DNA of 64,000 nt from Hyphomicrobiales bacterium (GCA_016716745.1 JADJVD010000001.1:496001-560000); one strand, 5' to 3'. Positions 17,616 through 26,336 are shown, counted from the first letter of the stretch. Numbers and translations: made by a program. The notes: a model not told the origin generated them from the sequence alone.

Positions 17616-18509
17616 ATGGCCGATCTCGCCGAACTGTTCCCCGGCTTCGCCTCGCACTGGGTGGCGACGCAGGCCGGCCGCATCTTCGCCCGCAGCGGCG
17701 GATCGGGCCCGCCGCTCCTGCTGCTGCACGGTTTTCCGCAAACACATGCGGAGTGGCATCGCATCGCCGTCCCGCTCGCGGCGCGCTTTCGCGTCGTGGC
17801 GATGGATCTGCGCGGCTACGGCTGGTCGTCGGCGCCGCGCAGCGTCGGCGGCGCCGAATACACGAAGCGCGCGATGGCCGAGGACGCCATCGCCGTGATG
17901 CGCGAACTGGGCTTCGTGCGCTTTCGCGTGGCCGGTCACGATCGCGGCGCGCGCGTCGCCTATCGCATGGCGCTCGACCATCCCGGCGTCGTCGAGAAGC
18001 TCGCCGTGCTGGACATCATTCCGACCGCCGAGATGTGGCGCGGCATGAACGCGGGCCGCGCCATGCAGACCTATCACTGGACCTTCCTCGCCCAGCCCGC
18101 GCCGATGCCCGAGACCCTGCTCGAAAAGGCGCCGCTGGAATGGCTCGACCACACGCTGGCGAGCTGGACGAAGACGAAATCGCTCGCCGCCTTCGACGCG
18201 CGGGCGCTGGCGCACTATCGCGCCTTCTTCGGCGATCCGACGCGCATTCACGCCTGCTGCGAGGATTATCGCGCCGGCGCGACGATCGACCGCGCGCTCG
18301 ACGAGGCGGACCTCGCCGCCGGGCGCAGGATCGCCGCGCCGACCCTCGCCCTATGGGGCGAGGCGGGCATTCCCGCCGCCGGAGCGACGCCGCTCGACGT
18401 GTGGCGCGGCTGGGCCGACGATTTGCGCGGGAAGGCGGTCGATTCGGGCCACTTCCTGCCGGAGGAAAATCCCGACGCGACGCTCGCCGCGCTGATGGAT
18501 TTTCTGTGA
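17616..18509 (+). CDS. Haloacetate (fluoroacetate) dehalogenase-type alpha/beta hydrolase
   Basis: A 297-residue alpha/beta hydrolase that hydrolyses a carbon-halogen bond through an aspartyl ester. Residues required in the characterised fluoroacetate dehalogenase of Rhodopseudomonas palustris all have counterparts, each one position earlier: nucleophile Asp109 and carboxylate-binding Arg110 and Arg113 in GHDRGARVAY; Asp133 in VLDIIPT; halide pocket His154, Trp155 (YHWTFLAQP) and Tyr218 (CEDYRAGATID); catalytic base His279 (GHFLPEE). Ordinary epoxide hydrolases lack this set. AGAGGAGGCG upstream gives a good ribosome site for ATG 17616. The stop overlaps the GNAT gene by 4 bases. Activity on fluoroacetate is inferred from the residues. 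Confidence 0.88.
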   Translation: MADLAELFPGFASHWVATQAGRIFARSGGSGPPLLLLHGFPQTHAEWHRIAVPLAARFRVVAMDLRGYGWSSAPRSVGGAEYTKRAMAEDAIAVMRELGFVRFRVAGHDRGARVAYRMALDHPGVVEKLAVLDIIPTAEMWRGMNAGRAMQTYHWTFLAQPAPMPETLLEKAPLEWLDHTLASWTKTKSLAAFDARALAHYRAFFGDPTRIHACCEDYRAGATIDRALDEADLAAGRRIAAPTLALWGEAGIPAAGATPLDVWRGWADDLRGKAVDSGHFLPEENPDATLAALMDFL

Positions 18510-18979
18510 GCGGCGGCGTCGCTTTTCGCCCCGCCGCGCGCGCCGAGCTGGCGGGGATCGTCGCGCTGCTCGCCGACGACGATCTGGGACGCGCGCGCGA
18601 AGACGCCGACGATCCGGCCTATGCCAGCGCCTTCGCGGAGATCGAGGCCGACGCCAACAACGAGATCCTCGTCGGCGTCGCGCCGTCGGGCGAGATTATC
18701 GCCTGCCTGCAACTGACGCTGCTCCCCGGCCTGACGCGACGCGGCGCGAGGCGCGCGCTGATCGAGGCGGTGCGCGTCGCCCGTCATGCGCGTGGACAGG
18801 GCGTTGGCGCGTCGCTGATGCGCTTTGCGATGGCGCGCGCGGCGGCGCGCGGCGCATCGCTCGCGCAACTGACCAGCGACGCGACGCGCGGGCGCGCGCA
18901 CGTCTTCTATGCGCGCCTCGGCTTTGCGCCCTCGCATCTCGGCTTCAAGCGCGGGCTGACGGCGGAGGACGCGCGATGA
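18506..18979 (+). CDS. GNAT-family acetyltransferase
   Basis: A 157-residue GCN5-related N-acetyltransferase. The fold is recognisable from the acceptor region near the N-terminus (FRPAARAELAGIVALLADD), the strand IIACLQLTLLPGL, the acetyl-CoA loop RHARGQGVGASLMRFA (Q/RxxGxG/A motif) and the closing HVFYARLGFAPSHLGFK. GTG at 18506 shares bases with the upstream TGA stop, a GTGA overlap pointing to translational coupling, and its own stop overlaps the patatin start. The substrate is unknown; related proteins act on small amines or protein N-termini. Confidence 0.87.
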   Translation: MSGGVAFRPAARAELAGIVALLADDDLGRAREDADDPAYASAFAEIEADANNEILVGVAPSGEIIACLQLTLLPGLTRRGARRALIEAVRVARHARGQGVGASLMRFAMARAAARGASLAQLTSDATRGRAHVFYARLGFAPSHLGFKRGLTAEDAR

Positions 18980-19896
18980 CCGCGAAGAAGCCGCTCGTCA
19001 CACCGCGCGCACGCGGCGCACACGCGAAAGCCGGAACGGTCGGCCTCGCCCTCGGCGCCGGCGGCGTGCGCGGCTTCGCGCATATCGTCGCGCTGGAGCT
19101 GTTCGACGAGCTGGGCGTGAAGCCTGCGGCGATCGCCGGCGCTTCGATGGGCGCCATCGTCGGCGCCGCCTATGCGGCGGGGCTGACGGGGCGCGACCTG
19201 CGCGCCCATCTGCTCGGCCTCTTGCGCGACCGCGCGGGCGCGATGAGCCGCGCCTTGCAGGCGCGCGCGGCGCGCGGGGTCTGGTTCTCCGGTTTCGGCA
19301 ATCCGATGCTGCTGGACGGCGAGCGCTTTCTGCAGTTGTTCTGGCCACGCGGCGTGCCGGCGGATTTCGAGGCTCTCTCGATCCCGCTGAAGGTCGCCGC
19401 CACCGACTATTTCGCGCGCAGCCGCGTCGTCTACGAGGCGGGGCCGCTCGCGCCCGCCGTCGCCGGGTCGATGGCGGTGCCGGGCCTCGTGCAGCCCGTC
19501 GCCTTCGAGGGGCGCGCGCTGATCGACGGCGGCGCCGTCGATCCGCTGCCCTACGACCTCTTGTTCGAAAGCTGCGAGCGCGTGATCGCCTGCGACGTGA
19601 TCGGCGGGCCGGTCGGCGACGGGCGCGCCGCGCCCGGGCCGTTCGAAGCGATGTTTTCCGCCTCGCAGATCATGCAGACCGCCATCGTGCGCGAAAAGCT
19701 CGCCGCGCGCGCCCCGCACGCGCTGCTGCGCCCGCCGGTCGACGCCTTCCGCGCGCTCGACTTCTTCCGCGCGACGCAAATCTTCCGCGCCTGCGACGAG
19801 GCGCGCGAGGAGATGAAACGCGCCATCGCGGCCGCGCTGGAGCAGCCGGCGGCTGACGCGGCGCGGCGTCCGGAGGGCAGGAAAGCCAACAACTAA
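18976..19896 (+). CDS. Patatin-like phospholipase (RssA type)
   Basis: A 306-residue serine lipase of the bacterial patatin family. It shows the oxyanion loop GLALGAGGVRGFAH, the nucleophile elbow GASMGAIVGA (Ser in G-x-S-x-G) and the catalytic DGGAVDPLP (D-G-G/A), so the Ser-Asp dyad is complete. There is no signal peptide or membrane helix, which suggests a cytosolic enzyme acting at the inner membrane. ATG overlaps the GNAT stop (ATGA). The natural lipid is not predictable. It closes a coupled three-gene unit with the dehalogenase and acetyltransferase. Confidence 0.92.
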   Translation: MTAKKPLVTPRARGAHAKAGTVGLALGAGGVRGFAHIVALELFDELGVKPAAIAGASMGAIVGAAYAAGLTGRDLRAHLLGLLRDRAGAMSRALQARAARGVWFSGFGNPMLLDGERFLQLFWPRGVPADFEALSIPLKVAATDYFARSRVVYEAGPLAPAVAGSMAVPGLVQPVAFEGRALIDGGAVDPLPYDLLFESCERVIACDVIGGPVGDGRAAPGPFEAMFSASQIMQTAIVREKLAARAPHALLRPPVDAFRALDFFRATQIFRACDEAREEMKRAIAAALEQPAADAARRPEGRKANN

Positions 19897-19988
19897 GGCT
19901 TTTTTTGCAAGCGCGGACAGTTGTCGTCACGAATACTTGCGCGAATTCTGCGACACAGCATACTCTGCCCAGGCTCGGAGCGTTGCTT

Positions 19989-21041
19989 ATGAAGAGTCGG
20001 GCTTTGTTCGTGCTTGGTCTGATCGCATTGGCGCATCCGGCGCGCAGCGAAGGCCCATTCTATCCGGAGCCGCCGGCGGTCTCGGAGGCTCAGAAGCGCA
20101 AATTGCTTCTGCCGCAGGTTCGCTCGACGACCGATTGCATCGCCAATCGCGTTCGCCAGCAATCCGATCTCGGCGCCGCTTACAAAGAGGGACGTTTCCG
20201 CACCCTGATCGGGGAGGCAATTGCGTCATGCCGCGATCAGGCCGCGCGCCTTGTCGCGCAACACGATCAGCTCTACGGCGCCGGCACCGGCGGTGCGTTC
20301 CTGTCGGGCCCCTACAGCGCCGACCTTGAGCGCGCGGTTCTGTCGCGCGTCAAGCCGGACATCGACCGGCAGATCGCCGCAGCGGAAGCGAAGGAGGCGG
20401 AGGAGCGCGCGCGGCTGGCGAGCATCGAGGCGGAGCGGCAGCGGCGCGTTGGCCTTCTCAAGGATGCGCAGAAACTGCTGCTCGGCGCCGCCTACGACTG
20501 CGCGGAAAGGCAGATCGGCGCGCTGGTGCGCGGCGGCGATGGAGCGGAAGTGCTCGCCGAGGCGGCGATGACGCTCTGCTCCAAGGAAGTGGAGGCGGCG
20601 ATCAAGGCGATCAATGCGACGCTCGCGGCCGAATCGCCAGCGTTCCAGCAGAGCTTCGCCGGCGACGAACTGGTTCGCAAGGAAATGCGCAAGCGCGTTC
20701 AGGCGCAGGCCGTGATCGCGCGGGCGCGACGAGCCGACACGCCCCCGGTCGCCGCAGCTTCCCCGCCGCCGGTCGCGAACGCACCGACCGCGGCCCGCGA
20801 CGCCTCGACCGACGAGACGATGCGCGCATGTCTGTCCACAGCGCACTCGGCCCTGAACTCATCCGCCTCGGAGAAATCGGCGCTCATTCGCGCGATGATC
20901 GAGATCTGCCGGCCAGAGATCGAGACCGCTGCGCGGCGATCGTTCTTCGACAATCCGAAGCAGACGCTGGACGAGGCGCGCACGGCTGCGCTCGAGCGCG
21001 CCTCGAGCCTCAGCGACGGCATGATCGGGGTGCGCCACTAG
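19989..21041 (+). CDS. Secreted hypothetical protein with three cysteine-pair helical repeats
   Basis: A 350-residue protein I do not recognise. A signal peptide is evident (KSRALFVLGLIALAHPARSE) with cleavage probably near residue 20. The mature part holds three similar helical segments, each with two cysteines: DCIANRVRQQS...ASCRDQ (30 residues between cysteines), DCAERQIG...LCSKEVE (25) and ACLSTAHS...ICRPEIE (25). A coiled-coil rich in Glu/Arg separates the first two, and a Pro/Ala linker the last two. ATG at 19989 is chosen because it begins the signal peptide. A likely periplasmic protein with internal disulfides; function unknown. Confidence 0.75.
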   Translation: MKSRALFVLGLIALAHPARSEGPFYPEPPAVSEAQKRKLLLPQVRSTTDCIANRVRQQSDLGAAYKEGRFRTLIGEAIASCRDQAARLVAQHDQLYGAGTGGAFLSGPYSADLERAVLSRVKPDIDRQIAAAEAKEAEERARLASIEAERQRRVGLLKDAQKLLLGAAYDCAERQIGALVRGGDGAEVLAEAAMTLCSKEVEAAIKAINATLAAESPAFQQSFAGDELVRKEMRKRVQAQAVIARARRADTPPVAAASPPPVANAPTAARDASTDETMRACLSTAHSALNSSASEKSALIRAMIEICRPEIETAARRSFFDNPKQTLDEARTAALERASSLSDGMIGVRH

Positions 21042-21045
21042 CCAG

Positions 21046-21501
21046 CTATCGCTTGCCCGAAAAGAACGCCCTGAGCAGCTCGGCCGCCTCGCTTTCGCGC
21101 AGGCCGGCATAGACCTCCGGCGCGTGATGGCAGGTCGGTTGCGCGTAGAAGCGCGGGCCGCTCTCGACGGCGCCGCCCTTGGCGTCGGGCGCCGAATAGT
21201 AGAGGCGGCGGATGCGGGCGAAGGAGATCGCCGCCGCGCACATCGCGCAGGGCTCGAGCGTGACGTAGAGATCGCAGCCGACGAGGCGCTCGGCGCCGAG
21301 CGCGGCGCAGGCGGCGCGGATCGCCAGCATCTCGGCGTGAGCCGTCGGGTCGTTGAGCTCGCGCGTGCGGTTGCCGGCGGAGGCGATCACGACGCCGTCG
21401 CGCATGACGGCCGCGCCGATCGGCGCCTCGTCGCGGGCGGCGGCGGCGCGCGCCTCGGCGAAGGCGCGCGACAGCGGATCGTCGGCTTGCAAGGCGGCCA
21501 T
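21046..21501 (-). CDS. tadA: tRNA-specific adenosine deaminase
   Basis: Converts A34 to inosine in the tRNA-Arg(ACG) anticodon. The 151-residue cytidine-deaminase fold has the zinc motif HAEMLAI (His and catalytic Glu) near residue 55 and PCAMCAAAI (two Cys) near residue 85. The tail (RFYAQPTCHHAPEVYAGLRE, ...LLRAFFSGKR) is typical of TadA. Its stop lies 4 bases from that of the convergent upstream gene. It is divergent from the pseudouridine synthase. Confidence 0.96.
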   Translation of the reverse strand: MAALQADDPLSRAFAEARAAAARDEAPIGAAVMRDGVVIASAGNRTRELNDPTAHAEMLAIRAACAALGAERLVGCDLYVTLEPCAMCAAAISFARIRRLYYSAPDAKGGAVESGPRFYAQPTCHHAPEVYAGLRESEAAELLRAFFSGKR

Positions 21502-21554
21502 CGCGGCTCCGATTTCGTCTGCGCATCCGCGCCCGCCTCTGCTATCAGGACGGC

Positions 21555-23529
21555 ATGACCCGCAAAAGAGACGACGCGCGCCCGCCGCGCGGACCCCGAG
21601 GCCCGGCCGGCAAGAGCTCGGCAGGCAAGAGCTTCGCAGGAAAAAGCTCCGCAGGCGCGAGCCGCGGCCCCAAAAAGTTCGGCGACAAGCCCTTCGGCGA
21701 CAAGCCGCGCCGCGCCGGACCGCGCGCCGATGCGCCGGACGGCGAGGCGCCGAGGCGCGGCAAGTTCGGCGACAAGCCCTTCGCCAAGAAGCCCTTCGGC
21801 GCCAAGCGGGATGGCGACAGGACGGCCGGCGACCGGCCGCGCAGCTTCAGGCCGCGCGCCGAGGGGCCCGAGGGCGCGCGCCCGCGCATCGCCCGCCCGC
21901 GCCGCGAGGACCGGCCGGTCGAGCCGCCGCGCGCGGCCGAGGCGCCCGCCCCGCGCGAGGGCGACCGCATCGCCAAGGTGATGGCGCGCGCCGGGCTCTG
22001 CTCGCGCCGCGACGCCGAGCGATGGATCGCCGACGGACGCGTCGCCGTGAACGGCGTCGTGCTGACCACGCCGAACGTCACCATCGCGGCGCAGGATCGC
22101 GTCACGGTGGACGGCAAGCCGCTGGCCGCGCGCGAGCGCACGCGCCTGTTCCTGTTCCACAAGCCGCGCGGTCTGGTGACGACCGACCGCGATCCGGAGG
22201 GGCGCCCGACCATCTTCACGGCGCTGCCGCCCGACCTGCCGCGCGTCGTCACCATCGGCCGGCTCGACATCAACACCGAGGGCCTGCTGCTGCTCACCAA
22301 CGACGGCGGGCTGGCGCGCGTGCTCGAACTGCCCTCCACCGGCTGGCTGCGCCGCTACCGCGTGCGTGCGCATGGGCAGACGGACCAGCCGACGCTCGAC
22401 CGGCTGGCGCTCGGCGTCACCGTCGACGGGATCGATTACGCCGGCGTCGAGGCGAGCCTCGACCGCGTGCAGGGCTCCAACGTCTGGCTGACGATCGGCC
22501 TGCGCGAGGGCAAGAACCGCGAGGTCAAGCGCGTGCTCGAACATATCGGGCTCGCGGTGAACCGGCTGATCCGCGTCTCCTTCGGCCCGTTCCAGCTCGG
22601 CGAGCTGGAGGAGGGCGCCGTCGAGGAGGTGCGCGAGCGCGTGCTGCGCGACCAGCTCGGCAAGGGGCTCGCCGAGGAGGCGGGCGTCGATTTCGACTCG
22701 CCGCTGATCGAGCGCGAGGCGGACGCCGAACCGGCCAAGCCCCGCCGCGCCCCGCGCCGCGACGATTTTTACGACGAGGCGCCGCCGGCGCCGCGCGAGA
22801 AGCCCGTCGCCGCCAAGCGCAAGCACGTCTCGACGCTGCGCGCCGAACGCGCCGGCGAGACGGCGCGCGTGCGCACCGAGAAGCGCGAAACCGAGGACCG
22901 GCGCGGCCGCGCCGTCGCCGTCGAAGCGGCGCGTGCGCGTCGAGCGCCCGGCCCCGACCGAGGGCGGCCGGCCCGTGACAGGACGAAACAAGCGCGCCTA
23001 CGGCGAGGGGCGCCCGCCGCGCCGCGACGGAGACGAGCGCCCGGCGCGCAGCTATGGCGAAGGGCGGCCGCCGCGTCGCGAGGGCGGCGAGCGTCCCGCG
23101 CGCAGCTATGGCGAGGGGCGCCCGCCGCGTCGCGAGGGCGGCGAACGGCCTGCGCGCGGCTATGGCGAAGGGCGGCCGCCCCGGCGGGACGGGGACGAGC
23201 GGCCCACGCGCAGTTACGGCGAAGGTCGCCCGCCCCGGCGAGACGGAGACGAGCGGCCCAAGCGCAGCTACGGCGAGGGCCGCCCGCCGCGACGCGAGGG
23301 GGATGAACGTCCGAAGCGCAGTTACGGCGAGGCTCGCCCGCCCCGGCGGGACGGGGACGAGCGGCCCAAGCGCGCCTACGGCGAGGGGCGCCCGCCGCGC
23401 CGGGACGGGGACGAGCGTCCGCGTGGCCCCGGCCGGCCGGGCGGCGGAGGCAAGCCCGGCGGACGCTTCGGCGGCAAACCGGGCGGCGGCAGACCCGGCG
23501 GCGGCAAGCCGCGCGGGCCGCGCCCGTAA
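21555..23529 (+). CDS. RluB/RsuA-type pseudouridine synthase with a frameshifted repeat tail
   Basis: Isomerises uridine in rRNA. Residues 1-135 are a Lys/Arg/Pro/Gly-rich leader with FGDKPF copies; an S4 RNA-binding domain follows (AKVMARAGLCSRRDAERWI, 140-158), then the catalytic domain with Asp238 in GRLDINTEGLLLLTNDG. The conserved end reads TEKRETEDRRGRAVAVE near base 22925. There the reading frame changes by one base: the next frame continues RRVRVERPAP and runs through eight 18-residue repeats to KPRGPRP and a stop at 23527-23529, 12 bases before rsmD. Without the shift the protein runs on to 23306 in an unrelated frame. An extra base near 22921-22932 is the simplest explanation. Confidence 0.85.
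22996..23427 (+). repeat. Eight tandem 54-bp repeats encoding an 18-residue RNA-binding-like motif
   Basis: Eight adjacent copies of a 54-base unit, each encoding (S/A/G)YGEGRPPRR(D/E)G(D/G)ERP(A/K/T)R. Copies differ by a few bases, mostly synonymous or conservative, so the peptide appears selected. The content (Arg, Gly, Pro, Tyr, acidic pairs) resembles disordered RGG-like RNA-binding tails. It is part of the pseudouridine synthase gene, after an apparent frameshift, and is followed by a glycine-rich end. Confidence 0.93.
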
Positions 23530-23541
23530 GGCCGGGCGCCC

Positions 23542-24093
23542 ATGCGCATCGTCGCCGGCGCCTTTCGCGGGCGCCGCATTTCCGGGCCCTCGGGCGAGGG
23601 GCTGCGCCCGACCTCGGACCGGTTGCGCGAGGCGATCTTCAACGTCCTCGCCCATTCCTACGGCGATCCCGTCGCCGGGGCGCGGGTGATCGACCTGTTC
23701 GCCGGCACCGGTGCGCTGGGCCTTGAGGCGCTGTCGCGCGGGGCGGCGCATGCGCTGTTCGTCGACATCGGCGGGGAGGCGCGGGCGCTGATCCGCGAAA
23801 ATGTCGAGGCGCTGGCGGCGGGCGGCGTGACGCGCATCTTCCGCCGCGACGCGACGAAGCTCGGGCCGACGCAGGACGACCCGTTCACGCTCGCCTTTCT
23901 CGATCCGCCCTACGGCAAGGATCTGGCCCCGCGCGCTCTCGCCAGCCTGCGCGAGGGACGCTGGCTGGCGCCGGGGGCGCTCGTCGTGGTGGAGGAGGAG
24001 GCGGGCGCCGAAATCGGCGAGACGCAGGGCTTCGCGCGGCTGGAGCGGCGCGACTATGGCGACACGCAGATCGTGATTTTCCGGGCGGAGTGA
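23542..24093 (+). CDS. rsmD: 16S rRNA (guanine(966)-N(2))-methyltransferase
   Basis: Methylates G966 of 16S rRNA. The 183-residue protein starts MRIVAGAFRGRRI, typical of RsmD, with the SAM motif VIDLFAGTGALGLEALSRGA near residue 50 and the N-methyltransferase motif FLDPPYGKDLA near residue 117. It directly follows the pseudouridine synthase on the same strand, so two rRNA modification enzymes are paired. Downstream the base composition drops sharply. Confidence 0.96.
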   Translation: MRIVAGAFRGRRISGPSGEGLRPTSDRLREAIFNVLAHSYGDPVAGARVIDLFAGTGALGLEALSRGAAHALFVDIGGEARALIRENVEALAAGGVTRIFRRDATKLGPTQDDPFTLAFLDPPYGKDLAPRALASLREGRWLAPGALVVVEEEAGAEIGETQGFARLERRDYGDTQIVIFRAE

Positions 24094-24212
24094 AAAGCGG
24101 ACACGAGCTCATTTAGTAAAATTCTATAAGTGTTGCTTAGATTCGTTACAATACTACTTCCTTGATCCGCCCGCATATCTTAGGTTTAAATTGCTTGATA
24201 ATGCGGCCTCTT

Positions 24213-24524
24213 CTACTTCCGAAGAGATACTTCGCCCCGAAGCGTGTTTGGACGCGCGGGTAAAGCCCAGCATTCAGGGTTTTTGAAGTTCTCTTCAATA
24301 ATCCGAAATTTCTTGGCCTGCGTTGAACCCGCCTTGTTGTGCTGAACGCACCTTTTGGAGATTTTCCATTCGTCTTACCTGCATAAACGAACATATCCCG
24401 CCATATCCACGCCAGGGACGCCGATCGACCATCGGTTTTGATGTGGAAGTGCGCCGTGCCATCATACTTCAAGCCCGGGCATTTCCTTAAAGCCAATTTT
24501 CTTAATCAAATCGACATTGCGCAT
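24213..24524 (-). pseudogene. Degraded gene in an AT-rich island
   Basis: Bases 24094-24536 are far less GC-rich than the rest (23 G/C in the 60 bases from 24121). On the minus strand plausible peptide moves between frames: ATG at 24524 opens NVDLIKKIGFKEMPGLE and then hits a stop; a second frame carries GTAHFHIKTDGRSASLAWIW and RDMFVYAG; a third carries DEWKISKRCVQHNKAGS, AKKFRIIEENFKNPECWAL and LRGEVSLRK before a TAG at 24213. A single uninterrupted frame from a TTG at 24496 to 24146 gives 116 residues but loses the protein-like look after residue 40. Best read as a horizontally acquired gene with two or more indels. No family recognised. Confidence 0.45.
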
Positions 24525-24536
24525 CGCCGCCTACCC

Positions 24537-26336
24537 CTATTTCCGCGAAAACAGCCGCTCCAGATCGCCGAGCTTCAGTTCGACATAGGTCGGGCGGCCG
24601 TGGTTGCAGGTGCCGGAGCCGGGCGTCGCCTCCATCTGGCGCAGAAGCGCGTTCATCTCGTCCGGCGTCATGCGGCGGCCGGCGCGCACGGAGTAGTGGC
24701 AGGCGATGGTGGCCAGCCGATGGTCGAGCGCGCGGGACAGCGCGGCCTCGCTCTCGGTCTCGGCCATCGTCTCGGCGAGATCGCGGACGAGCCGTTCGAC
24801 ATTGCCGCGCACCAGCGCCGGCGTCTCGTGGACGACGACGGCGCCGGGGCCGAAGCGCTCCAGCGACAGGCCGAGATCAAGCAGCGCCGGGGCGGCGGCG
24901 ACGAGCCGGTCGACATCGGCCTCGTCCAGCTCCACCACCTGCGGGATGAGCAGGGCCTGCCGCTCGACGCCGGTCGTCTCGCGCTGGCGCTTCAGCTTCT
25001 CGTAGACGAGGCGCTCATGGGCGGCGTGCTGGTCGACGAGGACGAGCCCGTCCGTGGTCTGGGCGAGGATGTAGGTCTCGTGGATCTGGGCGCGGGCCGC
25101 GCCGAGCGGGTGGGCGATCGCGGCCGCGTCCTCGCGCATCGTCGCGCGCGCGTCCGCCTGCGGCGGGGCGGGGACGAAGCCGGCCTGCGGGGCCTCGCCG
25201 AAGCCGGACGGGGGCGGCGGCGGATAGGCCTGCGGCGCGTTGGGCGAGGCGCGCCAGTCCCAGTCCCGCGCCGGATTTGGCGGCGGGCGCGACAGCAGGC
25301 TGGCGAGGCGGTCGCCGCCGGTCGTCGTGGCGCGATGGCCGCCGCCCGCCAGCGTCTCCTTGAGCGCGCCGACGATCAGCCCGCGCACGAGGCCGGGATC
25401 GCGGAAACGCACCTCGGCCTTGGCGGGATGGACATTGACGTCGACCTCGCGTGGATCGAGCTCGACGAACAGCGCGAGCGCGGGGTGGCGGTCGCCGGGC
25501 AGGAAATCGGCATAGGCGCCGCGAATGGCGCCGGCGAGCAGCTTGTCGCGCACCGGGCGGCCGTTGACGAAGACGAACTGCGCCTGCGCATTGGCGCGGT
25601 GGAAGGTCGGCAGGCCGGCGCGGCCGGTCAGCCGCACGCCCTCGCGCGCGGCTTCGACGACGAGCGAATTGGCGTCGAAATCGCGGCCCATCACCTGCGC
25701 CAGGCGGCGCTTCAATTGCTGGCCGGCGTCGCCGTCCGCGGCGAGATGGTCGAAGCTCGTCACGCCCTCGCCCTGAAAGACGAAGCGCACATGCGGGTTC
25801 GCCATGGCGAGGCGGCGCACGACATCGGCGGCCGCCTGCGCCTCGGCGCGCTCGGTCTTGAGGAATTTCAGACGGGCGGGCGTGGCGAAGAACAGGTCGC
25901 GCACTTCGACCTGCGTGCCGGCCGGCCAGGCGGCGGGGACGACGCCGCGCTTCTCCCCGCCGACGACGCGCAGCGCTGCGCCCTGCGGCGCGCCGGCGCG
26001 ACGGGTCTGGATGAAGAGATCGGCGACCGCGCCGATGGAGGGCAGCGCCTCGCCGCGGAAACCGAGCGTGTCGATGCGGGTGAGGTCGCCGTCCGGAATC
26101 TTCGAGGTGGCGTGGCGCTCGACCGCCAGATCGAGATCGGCCTCGCTCATGCCGGCGCCGTCGTCGGCGATGCGGATGAGGCGGCGCCCGCCCGCTTCGA
26201 GCGCGACCTCGATGCGGCTCGCGCCGGCGTCGAGCGCGTTCTCGACGAGCTCCTTCACCACCGAGGCCGGCCGCTCGACCACTTCGCCGGCGGCGATGCG
26301 GTCGACGAGAATCGGGTCGAGTCGGCGGACGGTCAT
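24537..26336 (-). CDS. mutL: DNA mismatch repair protein MutL
   Basis: A 599-residue mismatch-repair ATPase linking MutS to downstream nicking. The N-terminal GHKL motifs are ELVENALDAGAS, DDGAGM and TLGFRGEALPSI. A Pro/Ala-rich linker leads to the C-terminal dimerisation domain with DQHAAHERLVYEKL, matching the DQHA-x2-E-x4-E pattern of MutL proteins with built-in endonuclease, and a late CNHGRPT. This fits an organism without MutH. ATG at 26336 is preferred to one 15 bases upstream. The gene reads leftward towards the AT-rich island. Confidence 0.96.
   Translation of the reverse strand: MTVRRLDPILVDRIAAGEVVERPASVVKELVENALDAGASRIEVALEAGGRRLIRIADDGAGMSEADLDLAVERHATSKIPDGDLTRIDTLGFRGEALPSIGAVADLFIQTRRAGAPQGAALRVVGGEKRGVVPAAWPAGTQVEVRDLFFATPARLKFLKTERAEAQAAADVVRRLAMANPHVRFVFQGEGVTSFDHLAADGDAGQQLKRRLAQVMGRDFDANSLVVEAAREGVRLTGRAGLPTFHRANAQAQFVFVNGRPVRDKLLAGAIRGAYADFLPGDRHPALALFVELDPREVDVNVHPAKAEVRFRDPGLVRGLIVGALKETLAGGGHRATTTGGDRLASLLSRPPPNPARDWDWRASPNAPQAYPPPPPSGFGEAPQAGFVPAPPQADARATMREDAAAIAHPLGAARAQIHETYILAQTTDGLVLVDQHAAHERLVYEKLKRQRETTGVERQALLIPQVVELDEADVDRLVAAAPALLDLGLSLERFGPGAVVVHETPALVRGNVERLVRDLAETMAETESEAALSRALDHRLATIACHYSVRAGRRMTPDEMNALLRQMEATPGSGTCNHGRPTYVELKLGDLERLFSRK

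Noticed and set aside
22996..23427. Regular repeats resembling a CRISPR array
   Set aside because: The 54-base units are directly adjacent with no spacers, keep codon phase and encode a conserved peptide, and no cas genes are near.
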